Below are positions 1-6,106 of a DNA stretch of 14,133 bases, piece after piece. The notes under the pieces were generated by a model that did not search any database, was not told the DNA's origin, and was given only the letters and a program-made list of their open reading frames with translations. The position numbers and the translations under genes are program-made. Every line of letters starts with the position of its first letter. The first letter of the stretch is position 1. The DNA is from an uncultured Verrucomicrobiota bacterium (GTDB lineage Bacteria; Verrucomicrobiota; Kiritimatiellia; RFP12; UBA1067), in contig CAMOXA010000022.1 of assembly GCA_946628745.1 (NCBI GenBank), forward strand, positions 1 through 14,133, written 5' to 3'.

Positions 1-486
1 GACTTCTGGCCGGGCGAGGACACGCTTTTGTGCAAAGACATAGTCGACACCGGCAGCCGGATAGTGTACGATCCGTGGGTGATCGTCTACCACCACCGCC
101 GGGCGGTCTTCGGCGCTCATCTTCGCCAGCTCGGGCGGTACGCGTTCCATCGCGGATATTTCGTGAAGCGCTACCCATCGAACTCTCTGCACCTGTCCTA
201 CTTCGTGCCGAGCGCTTTCGTCGTCTATCTTCTTCTGTGGCTGCCGGTCTCGTGCGTCCCGACCGTGCCCCGGTCGCCGGCATGGTACGCCCAGAGCGCG
301 TTTCTGCAGCCTCTCTTGGCATATGCCGCGCTTGTCCTTTTGAGCACCTTCGCGCTGAATCCGGCGACATGGCTGCTGACCGCGGCCGGAGTCGTCGCCT
401 CGCACGTCTGCTACGGCGTCCAGTTCGTGCGCGGACTTTGCGCGAAAAAGGCGCCCTGCGAGTTTATCGGAAAGGACCACGCATGA
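1..486 (+). CDS. Family 2 glycosyltransferase, C-terminal part (5' end outside window)
   Basis: The reading frame is open from base 1 and stops at 484-486, giving the last 161 residues. It begins inside the conserved acidic motif WPGEDTLLC (fragment residues 3-11), where the ED pair is expected to supply the catalytic base of inverting GT-A glycosyltransferases. A His/Arg-rich stretch follows (YHHRR, 30-34) and then a segment LRQLGRYAFHRGYFVKRYP (41-59), a pattern I associate with membrane-attached GT2 enzymes of polysaccharide or glycolipid synthesis. Two or three hydrophobic segments (about 67-86, 103-119 and 123-145) would anchor the C terminus in the inner membrane. The sugar donor and acceptor cannot be told from this fragment. 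The stop overlaps the start of the HNH gene (ATGA), so the two are probably translationally coupled. Family is secure, role is not. Confidence 0.85.
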   Translation, partial: DFWPGEDTLLCKDIVDTGSRIVYDPWVIVYHHRRAVFGAHLRQLGRYAFHRGYFVKRYPSNSLHLSYFVPSAFVVYLLLWLPVSCVPTVPRSPAWYAQSAFLQPLLAYAALVLLSTFALNPATWLLTAAGVVASHVCYGVQFVRGLCAKKAPCEFIGKDHA

Positions 487-797
487 GCGCCGAATGGATC
501 GATTTCCAGGCGGACCCCGTCCACGTCAAGCGCGAGCGCGAGAAAGCCCGCCAGCTGCGCAAGACCGACTGGTGGCGCGCGCAGCTTCAAAAGGGCGTGT
601 GCCACTATTGCGGCAGGAACGTCGGCGCGGCGAATCTCACGATGGATCATGTCGTGCCGGTCGCGCGCGGCGGCCGGTCGGTCCGCTCCAACTGTGTGCC
701 GTGCTGCAAGCAATGCAACAACGAAAAGCGCGCGACGACACCCGCCGAGCGCATTCTGGACAGGCTTTTCGGCGACGGCGCGGCGGAAACTTTTTAG
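483..797 (+). CDS. Small HNH endonuclease domain protein
   Basis: This is a 104-residue protein that is essentially one HNH zinc-nuclease domain. Visible elements are a CxxC knuckle (C40, C43), the catalytic DH pair (D55-H56) followed by VVPVARGG, the middle Asn (N70), and a second CxxC (C75, C78) followed by NNEKR. The four cysteines would bind structural zinc and H56 would serve the metal-dependent phosphodiester cleavage. The first 35 residues are charged and probably helical. I place the start at ATG 483 because it overlaps the previous stop as ATGA and follows an AAAGGA ribosome binding site at 471-476, six bases upstream; the same frame is open further upstream only as a shadow of the glycosyltransferase. 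There is no neighbouring methylase or phage gene, so a restriction or phage role is unsupported. Domain is confident; biological role unknown. Confidence 0.85.
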   Translation: MSAEWIDFQADPVHVKREREKARQLRKTDWWRAQLQKGVCHYCGRNVGAANLTMDHVVPVARGGRSVRSNCVPCCKQCNNEKRATTPAERILDRLFGDGAAETF

Positions 798-816
798 AAA
801 AACATGCTCTTGCCTC

Positions 817-845
817 TTGCTTATTCGGCGCAGAAAATGTATAAT
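817..845 (+). promoter_or_regulatory. Promoter of pyrH, abutting the start codon
   Basis: A perfect TATAAT lies at 840-845 with TTGCTT (three of six consensus bases, including the TTG) at 817-822, separated by exactly 17 bases. Transcription would start around 851-853, on or next to the GTG start of pyrH at 853. The region is AT-rich against a GC-rich background. It implies that pyrH-frr starts its own transcript and that this mRNA may have no leader. Confidence 0.6.
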
Positions 846-852
846 TTCAATT

Positions 853-1587
853 GTGAAAAAATCTAGCAAGGTAAAGTACGGCAGAATTCTGCTTAAGCTT
901 TCGGGCGAAGTACTCGGCAACCGCGAGACCGGCGAGTGCATCGACCCGAAGAATCTCGCTTTCATGGCGGAGCGCGTCAAGAAGATCCACAAGATGGGCG
1001 TCGAAGTCGGCATCGTGCTCGGCGGCGGCAACATCTTTCGCGGGCTCACCGGCGCCGACAAGGGCGTCAACCGTGTCACGGGCGATTCGATGGGCATGCT
1101 CGCGACGATCATAAACGGGCTGGCGATGATGAACGCGCTGGAGTCCATCGGCGTGCCGACACGCGTCATGACGGCGATAGAAATGCCGAAACTCGCCGAA
1201 CCGTTCATCCAGCGCAAGGCTCTCAGGCACTTCGAGAAAGGGCGGGTGCTGATTTTCGCCGGCGGCACCGGCAACCCGTATTTCTCCACCGATTCCGCCG
1301 CGGCGCTGCGTGCGAGCGAGATAGGCGCCCAGGCCCTGCTCAAGGCGACGAAGGTCGACGGCATCTACACTGCGGACCCGAAGAAAGACCCCAAGGCGAA
1401 GAAGTACGGGACGCTGCGGTACGAGACGGCGCTGGAGAAGCGTCTCAAAGTGATGGATTCCGCCGCGTTCGCGCTGTGCATGGACAACGGGATACCGATT
1501 ATCGTATTCGACTTTTTCGACGGCAACGCGCTGGAGCGCGTCGTCAAGGGCGAGGCTGTCGGCACTATAGTGAGCGCCGAGGGCTGA
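853..1587 (+). CDS. pyrH: UMP kinase (uridylate kinase)
   Basis: This 244-residue protein, the usual length for the family, phosphorylates UMP to UDP with ATP in the cytoplasm. It belongs to the amino acid kinase fold and normally forms hexamers. Recognisable motifs are ILLKLSGE (12-19) near the N terminus, IVLGGGNIFRG (54-64), the MGMLATIINGLAM segment (80-92), the UMP-binding region AGGTGNPYFSTDSAAALRA (136-154), and the nucleotide segment KVDGIYTADPKKDP (167-180). The start is taken as GTG 853 because no ATG lies near in frame and the protein then begins MKKSSKVKYG just before the first strand. There is no Shine-Dalgarno sequence; a TATAAT box ends only seven bases upstream, so the mRNA is probably leaderless. 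The gene is followed 28 bases later by frr, a common bacterial pair, but the usual upstream rpsB-tsf genes are absent. Confidence 0.96.
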   Translation: MKKSSKVKYGRILLKLSGEVLGNRETGECIDPKNLAFMAERVKKIHKMGVEVGIVLGGGNIFRGLTGADKGVNRVTGDSMGMLATIINGLAMMNALESIGVPTRVMTAIEMPKLAEPFIQRKALRHFEKGRVLIFAGGTGNPYFSTDSAAALRASEIGAQALLKATKVDGIYTADPKKDPKAKKYGTLRYETALEKRLKVMDSAAFALCMDNGIPIIVFDFFDGNALERVVKGEAVGTIVSAEG

Positions 1588-1615
1588 TGCGATTTCTAAG
1601 AAAGGCTACCAAGAA

Positions 1616-2179
1616 ATGGAAACTGTAAACGACGTACTCAACGACGCAAACGCCAAAATCCAGAAGAGCTTCGAGGCTCTCAAGACGCAGTTCTCGGGAC
1701 TCAGGACCGGCAAGGCCAATCCGGCCATGGTCGACCAGATCAAGGTTGAATACTACGGTTGCCCGACGCCGATAAAGAATCTCGGCACGATATCGACGCC
1801 GGAGCCTCGCCAGATCAAGATTACGCCGTTCGATCCGACGGTTCTCGCCGAGATGAACAAGGCGATTCTCGCGGCCAATCTCGGCGTCACGCCCCAGACG
1901 GACGGCAAGGTTTTGCGCATAACCGTGCCGGAACTCAACGAGGAGCGGCGCAAGGAGATTGTAAAGGTCGCCAAGACCCAGGCGGAGGCCCAGAAGGTCG
2001 CCATGCGCAACGTCCGCCGCGACGCGAACGACGCCGCGAAGAAGCTGGAGAAAGACAAGAAGATTTCCGAAGACGATCTCAAGTCGGCGCTCGACAAGAT
2101 ACAGAAGGCGACAGACGCCGGCATAGCCAAGGTCGACGCCGAGTTGAAAGCCAAGGAAGCCGAAGTCATGGCCGTCTGA
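1616..2179 (+). CDS. frr: Ribosome recycling factor
   Basis: This 187-residue protein (family about 185) splits post-termination ribosomes together with EF-G and is normally essential. The two-domain layout is visible: an N-terminal helix of the three-helix bundle with FSGLRTGKANPAMVD (26-40), the beta domain with VEYYGCPTPIKNLGTIS (44-60) and RQIKITPFDP (65-74), then NLGVTPQTDGKVLRITVPEL (88-107), followed by two long charged helices including MRNVRRDANDAAKK (130-143). A purine-rich AAGAAAGG at 1599-1606 serves as ribosome binding site. It lies 28 bases behind pyrH, presumably in the same transcript. The terminus is slightly extended with Lys/Glu/Ala residues. Identification is secure. Confidence 0.97.
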   Translation: METVNDVLNDANAKIQKSFEALKTQFSGLRTGKANPAMVDQIKVEYYGCPTPIKNLGTISTPEPRQIKITPFDPTVLAEMNKAILAANLGVTPQTDGKVLRITVPELNEERRKEIVKVAKTQAEAQKVAMRNVRRDANDAAKKLEKDKKISEDDLKSALDKIQKATDAGIAKVDAELKAKEAEVMAV

Positions 2180-2230
2180 CGGGAACCGCGCACCGCAAAC
2201 CACAATATCGCAAGGAAAGGGAGCATCGCA

Positions 2231-3088
2231 ATGGCAGAAGAAAATCTGAGTCCGATCAGCGCACCAAAGCCGCCGGCCGTAAATCCCCTGGGCCAGGCGA
2301 CATCGGCGCACGCGTCCACGCTGAAACTTAAACCCGTAATCCGCAAGCCTGCCATCGGCGGCGCGAAGCCCGACGCCGGCGCGCTGAAGCCGGCTCCCGC
2401 GCCTGCAACGCCGGCGCCGGCGGCCGCACCCGACTCCATGGGCCAGCTTAAGAGCATAACCCAGAAGCTCAAGGGCGTGACGCAGCAGATCCCGCAGCAG
2501 GCGATACTGCACAAGACCGGCATCATCGCGGACCAGAATCTCACCGATGCGCAGAAGCAGGCGTCAAAGTCCCGCACGGCCCGCATCTCGCTTTCGGACG
2601 CGCTTGGCGTGGCGCCGGTCAAGAACGAGGCGGCGCCGATGAAGACCATACGCATCAAGCGCCCGGTCGATTTGCCGGCGGCGACGCCCTCGGCCCATGC
2701 CGCGGCGGCGCCTGTAGCCGAACCGCCCGCCGCAGAGACCGACGAGACGACGATAACGCAGCGCAAGACTCTCAAGATCGCGCGTCCCGGAGCCGGGGCC
2801 GTCAAGCCTGCCGGCAAGTTCGGCATTAAGAAGCCCGGCGCGGCCGCGCTCGCGAAGCCTGCCAAAGGCGCGGCACCCGCCGAAGACGCTGTCGCGGACA
2901 TCCCCGACATGCCTGCGGACGCCCCCGCGCCCGCGCCTGTCGCCGCGCCTGCTCCGTCCGCCGGCGATGTCGCCGGCGTCCCGGGCGGCTTGCTCATATT
3001 CGATTTCATTCTGCAGTTTGCCGCGTGCCTGGCGATAGGCTTTCTCGGCTATCTGCTTTATACGGATCTGAACACCGCGTGGTTCTGA
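2231..3088 (+). CDS. Unknown Pro/Ala/Lys-rich protein with C-terminal membrane anchor
   Basis: I do not recognise a named family. The 285 residues are mostly low-complexity Ala/Pro/Lys and probably disordered, ending in a single hydrophobic helix (about 252-277, from GGLLIFDFIL to GYLLYTD) and only some eight further residues. There is no N-terminal signal, so the topology looks tail-anchored with a long cytoplasmic N part. A short basic motif recurs: STLKLKPVIRKP (29-40), MKTIRIKRP (137-145) and RKTLKIARP (178-186), with a looser SRTARISLSDAL (114-125). A more ordered Gln/Lys-rich stretch around 70-112 (GQLKSITQKLKGVTQQIPQQ, 71-90) may form a helix. A good ribosome binding site (AAGGAAAGG, 2212-2220) precedes the ATG. 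It follows frr by 51 bases and precedes an ABC exporter by 13 bases. A docking or scaffold role at the membrane is only a guess. The gene itself is well supported by its codon use and binding site. Confidence 0.8.
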   Translation: MAEENLSPISAPKPPAVNPLGQATSAHASTLKLKPVIRKPAIGGAKPDAGALKPAPAPATPAPAAAPDSMGQLKSITQKLKGVTQQIPQQAILHKTGIIADQNLTDAQKQASKSRTARISLSDALGVAPVKNEAAPMKTIRIKRPVDLPAATPSAHAAAAPVAEPPAAETDETTITQRKTLKIARPGAGAVKPAGKFGIKKPGAAALAKPAKGAAPAEDAVADIPDMPADAPAPAPVAAPAPSAGDVAGVPGGLLIFDFILQFAACLAIGFLGYLLYTDLNTAWF

Positions 3089-3101
3089 TTCTGTTTCGGC
3101 A

Positions 3102-4022
3102 ATGAGGCGCTGGCGGGCAATTGTCAAGGCGACAATCCTTGAGATGTCGTCCGAACCGTTGGCGCTGCTTTTGACTTTAAGCTCGATCGCCATAATCGCG
3201 TTCGCGTCCGTGTTCCACATACACCAGTTCGGCGGCGCGGATTCATCGCGAATGGCGCGCGACGCCGGTTTTTCGGTGTTGCTTGTAATCGGGATCGTCT
3301 ACGCCGTGTTCTGCACTGTAAAAGTCTTTCGCCGCGAAATCGAAAGCGGAACCGCCCAGATGGCGCTCGCGCATCCCGTGTCGCGCGCCGGCTTCTTCGT
3401 CGCTAAGGCGTCCGGGGCGTTTCTGGCGTATGCGGTTTTCGCCCTGACGGTTTTCGGCGTGACCGTGACTACTGTGGTCGGCGCGAAGGCCGGCGGGATT
3501 GTGGCGCGAAGGACGGGTGACATCGCATTCATCTGGGGCCCGGCGCTTGCAATCGACGCGGCGGTCGCGGTTCTGCCTCTTGTTCTCGCGGCGGTCGCGG
3601 ACCGTTTCTTCAGATGCCGGTTCACAACCGCGGCCACGTGGCTGTCGCTCGCGATCTCGCTTCTGGGTGCGGCGGCCTCGATAGCGCTCGCAGTCGCGTT
3701 CGGATTCGGCGACGGCATGATTGGCGTCCCCTTGTGGCTCGCGCCGGCCGCGGTTATGCTCCTTTTCCCGGCAGCAGTGTTCGTCGCCGCGAGCGCGGCG
3801 TTTTCCGTTCGCGTGAAAGAAGGCGTCGCGACAGCGCTCGCGGGAGCGCTCTTCATTGTGGCGCTGCCGGCTTTCGGCAACTACTATCTGTCGTCGGCGC
3901 TCTCGAAGGGGGCGACGATACCCTGGAGCCGTGTTTTTGCCGCCGGCCTCGCCGCGGTCCCGTTCGTCGCTTCGTTTGGGTTGCTGGGCATTCATCTTTT
4001 CAACCAGAGGGATATATCATGA
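3102..4022 (+). CDS. ABC-2 type transporter permease (first subunit)
   Basis: This 306-residue protein is almost entirely hydrophobic with about eight membrane helices (roughly 19-38, 57-74, 103-128, 145-166, 178-201, 209-232, 239-260 and 276-298). Between helices two and three it carries REIESGTAQMALAHPVSR (78-95), the RExExGT...P.SR signature typical of ABC-2 permeases of the NosY type, which lies on the cytoplasmic face near the ATPase. It ends by overlapping the ATPase start (ATGA at 4019-4022), so the subunits are coupled. No clear Shine-Dalgarno sequence precedes ATG 3102; the 13-base gap after the preceding stop suggests reinitiation. An internal ATG at 3144 is a possible later start but would trim the cytoplasmic N terminus. 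Direction (export) follows from the family; the substrate is unknown. Confidence 0.85.
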   Translation: MRRWRAIVKATILEMSSEPLALLLTLSSIAIIAFASVFHIHQFGGADSSRMARDAGFSVLLVIGIVYAVFCTVKVFRREIESGTAQMALAHPVSRAGFFVAKASGAFLAYAVFALTVFGVTVTTVVGAKAGGIVARRTGDIAFIWGPALAIDAAVAVLPLVLAAVADRFFRCRFTTAATWLSLAISLLGAAASIALAVAFGFGDGMIGVPLWLAPAAVMLLFPAAVFVAASAAFSVRVKEGVATALAGALFIVALPAFGNYYLSSALSKGATIPWSRVFAAGLAAVPFVASFGLLGIHLFNQRDIS

Positions 4023-4786
4023 ATTCCGCTCCGGATAATGTCGTAGAGTTGAACAGTGTCGCGAAAACGTTCAGGGATTTCTGGATGCGTCCGACCGTCA
4101 AAGCCGTCGACGGACTCGATCTGACCGTCGCGCGGGGCGAGGTCTTCGGGCTCCTCGGACCGAACGGCAGCGGCAAGTCCACCACGATAAAAATGATTCT
4201 GGGGCTCATCAAGCCCGGCGCCGGCACGGTCAGGCTTTTCGGCCTGCCGCCCGATTCGATCGCCGCGAGACGGCGGCTGGGCTATCTGCCGGAGCTGAGC
4301 TATCTGCATCCGTTTCTCACCGCTCGCGAGACGATATCCTACTACGCGGGATTGTGCGGACTGGACAGCCGCACGTCCAAGGAACGTACGTCGCAGCTTC
4401 TCGAGATGACGGGGCTCGCCGACGCGGCGGGCAGGGCCGTGGGCGGTTTCTCGAAAGGCATGGCGCGCAGGGTCGCGCTCGCGAGCGCGCTCGTAGGGCG
4501 TCCCGAACTGCTGATTCTCGACGAGCCTACGAGCGGACTCGATCCGGTTTCAACGAACGAGGTCAAGACGCTCGTCAAGACGCTCGTCAAAGGCGGCATG
4601 ACGATTCTGATGACATCCCACCTCCTCGCAGACGCGGAGGACGTCTGCAACCGCGTGTGCATACTGAACCACGGCCGGAAGGTCGCGGAAGGCAAAATCG
4701 GCGAGATAGGAAGTTCTCTGCAGGACTTCTTCCTCGCGAAGGTCGGCGAAGGCAGGGATTTCACCGTCGCGGAGTTTCTGCGGTGA
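4019..4786 (+). CDS. ABC transporter ATP-binding protein
   Basis: This 255-residue ATPase powers the two flanking permeases. Visible motifs are Walker A GPNGSGKST (47-55), the region after it GYLPELSYLHPF (88-99) in place of a classical Gln-containing Q-loop, the signature GGFSKGMARRVALA (142-155, FSKGM instead of LSGGQ), Walker B LLILDEP (164-170), D-loop SGLDP (172-176) and the switch His in TSH (199-201). These variants are usual for the NosF/CcmA-like exporters paired with ABC-2 permeases. ATG 4019 is chosen because it forms an ATGA overlap with the permease stop, follows AGAGGGA at 4006-4012, and places the N terminus just before the first strand; the open frame upstream is a shadow. The gene ends in a GTGA overlap with the second permease. 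Confidence 0.95.
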   Translation: MNSAPDNVVELNSVAKTFRDFWMRPTVKAVDGLDLTVARGEVFGLLGPNGSGKSTTIKMILGLIKPGAGTVRLFGLPPDSIAARRRLGYLPELSYLHPFLTARETISYYAGLCGLDSRTSKERTSQLLEMTGLADAAGRAVGGFSKGMARRVALASALVGRPELLILDEPTSGLDPVSTNEVKTLVKTLVKGGMTILMTSHLLADAEDVCNRVCILNHGRKVAEGKIGEIGSSLQDFFLAKVGEGRDFTVAEFLR

Positions 4787-6048
4787 GAGCGTTCCTGCAG
4801 ATAGTCCGTCTGGAGCTTGTCGCCATCGCGCGCTCCAAGGCGATGGTGCTTCTCGCGCTCGCGTCGGTCGCGTGGATGTTCATTCTGCCGCGCATCGCGC
4901 TCGACGACGGCACTGCCGAAGGTGCGTTCCAGATGAACGTCAGATATTCGCTCGGGGTGGTGTATACGCTGGTGCTGGTGTCGTTCTCGGCGGTCGCGGC
5001 GGGGACACTCGCGCGAGACAGGGAGGCGAAGCGCTTGCAGCTGACGATGGTCCGGCCCGCGAGGCATATGTTCATCGCTCTCGGGCGGATCGCGGCTTTG
5101 ACGATCGCAGCCGCTCTCTTTCTCGGCGTGTCGTGCGTCGCCCTAGGTCTGCGCTACGGCCGGGGCCGCACGTGCGACCATGTCGCGAGGCCGGTCTTGG
5201 AATCGCCCGAAGTCGAAGCGCGGCGCCTCTTCGACGAGAACATGCGGGATTATCCGGACTTCAGGGCGAAGGTCGCCGAAATCGGCGAGCGCGACATAAT
5301 GAAGTATCTCGTCCAGTATGTCAACGAGACGTACCAGACGATATCGAAGGACGAAAGAGCGGAATGGAATTTCCCGCCGGTCGGAGATCCCGACGCGCGC
5401 GTATCGGTGCGAATAAGGGTGACGGACACGTTCGGCCGGCTCGAAAAGCCGAAGGGAGTGTTCCGCTTCGAAGGGCGCGAGGGCGTCTTCGACCACGTCA
5501 ACAAGACGCTCGTGCGCGTGTCTCTCAGCCCGGCCGCCGCGGCAGAGTCGTCCGCGCAAAAGCCGGGCGTGCTGTCGTTCAGCAACGACGGCGACGCGAA
5601 CGTGACGGTCTATCCGCGCAGGGATCTCGTCCTGCTCATTGAGGCGGACGGGTTCTGGTGGAATCTTTTCAGGGCCTGGCTCGTGATGAGCGCTGTCGCG
5701 GCGGTGGCCGTCTCGGCCGGCGTTTTTCTGGGCGCGAGCCTTGGGCGCGGCGTGGCGGGCTTCTGCATGATGGCGATGCTCGCGGCGTCCGTCGCGAGCC
5801 CGGCAGCGCTCGACGAGTACCCCGACCCGATGGCGGCGACGAAGGCCGATCGCATCAGCCTGAGACTGACCGGCATATCGGCGTTTCTCACTTCGCCGCT
5901 CGATCGCCACGCCCCCGTCGCCGCATTGGAAGCCGGCGAATGTGTGGAGTGGCGCGAAGTCTCCGGAGCGCTCGCGAGCGGCTTTTTCGTCTATCCGGTT
6001 CTCTTCTCTCTACTTGCCGGACTTGTGATGCGCCGGAAACTCGATTGA
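4783..6048 (+). CDS. ABC transporter permease with large extracytoplasmic domain (second subunit)
   Basis: This protein of 421 residues starts at GTG 4783, which overlaps the ATPase stop as GTGA and follows GGAG at 4771-4774. Three N-terminal helices (about 20-37, 56-77, 98-123) surround LARDREAKRLQLTMVRPAR (76-94), the cytoplasmic permease signature. A soluble region of about 165 residues follows (125-292), rich in charged residues and beta-forming stretches (VSVRIRVTDTFG, 207-218; DANVTVYPRRDLVLLIEA, 271-288). Three more helices close the protein (294-318, 323-338, 395-414). Inferred topology puts the soluble region outside the inner membrane, where it could meet cargo or envelope partners. 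It is the last gene of the exporter; a 58-base gap with a promoter follows. Family is fairly secure, substrate unknown. Confidence 0.8.
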   Translation: MRAFLQIVRLELVAIARSKAMVLLALASVAWMFILPRIALDDGTAEGAFQMNVRYSLGVVYTLVLVSFSAVAAGTLARDREAKRLQLTMVRPARHMFIALGRIAALTIAAALFLGVSCVALGLRYGRGRTCDHVARPVLESPEVEARRLFDENMRDYPDFRAKVAEIGERDIMKYLVQYVNETYQTISKDERAEWNFPPVGDPDARVSVRIRVTDTFGRLEKPKGVFRFEGREGVFDHVNKTLVRVSLSPAAAAESSAQKPGVLSFSNDGDANVTVYPRRDLVLLIEADGFWWNLFRAWLVMSAVAAVAVSAGVFLGASLGRGVAGFCMMAMLAASVASPAALDEYPDPMAATKADRISLRLTGISAFLTSPLDRHAPVAALEAGECVEWREVSGALASGFFVYPVLFSLLAGLVMRRKLD

Positions 6049-6088
6049 AGTTTTTTGCCCTAATGTAGTGTATCTACGCGCCGTTTTT

Positions 6089-6097
6089 TGGTATAAT
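6089..6097 (+). promoter_or_regulatory. Extended -10 promoter next to a start codon
   Basis: TGGTATAAT at 6089-6097 is a perfect extended -10 element (TG, one base, TATAAT). A T-run lies just upstream (6084-6089) and there is no good -35 at the usual distance, which fits the extended -10 class. Transcription would begin about 6103-6105, leaving only two to four bases ahead of ATG 6107. The sequence between box and start, ACAAAACAA, contains no Shine-Dalgarno sequence. Confidence 0.65.
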
Positions 6098-6106
6098 ACA
6101 AAACAA

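Noticed and set aside
1753..3009. A 418-codon minus-strand frame opposite frr and the Pro/Ala-rich gene
   Set aside because: It runs antisense through the conserved frr gene and reads as Ala/Ser/Gly low complexity, the mirror of the GC-rich sense codons.
4562..4590. 12-bp tandem repeat GTCAAGACGCTC (2.4 copies) in the ATPase gene as an insertion
   Set aside because: The distance from the D-loop to the switch His is normal for the family, so nothing has been inserted. It encodes a plain helix, KTLVKTLVK.
6049..6090. T-runs (6051-6056, 6084-6089) after the exporter as an intrinsic terminator
   Set aside because: The only stem is four pairs (GTAG 6065-6068 with CTAC 6074-6077) and is separated from the second T-run by a GC spacer; the T-run more likely belongs to the extended -10 promoter region.
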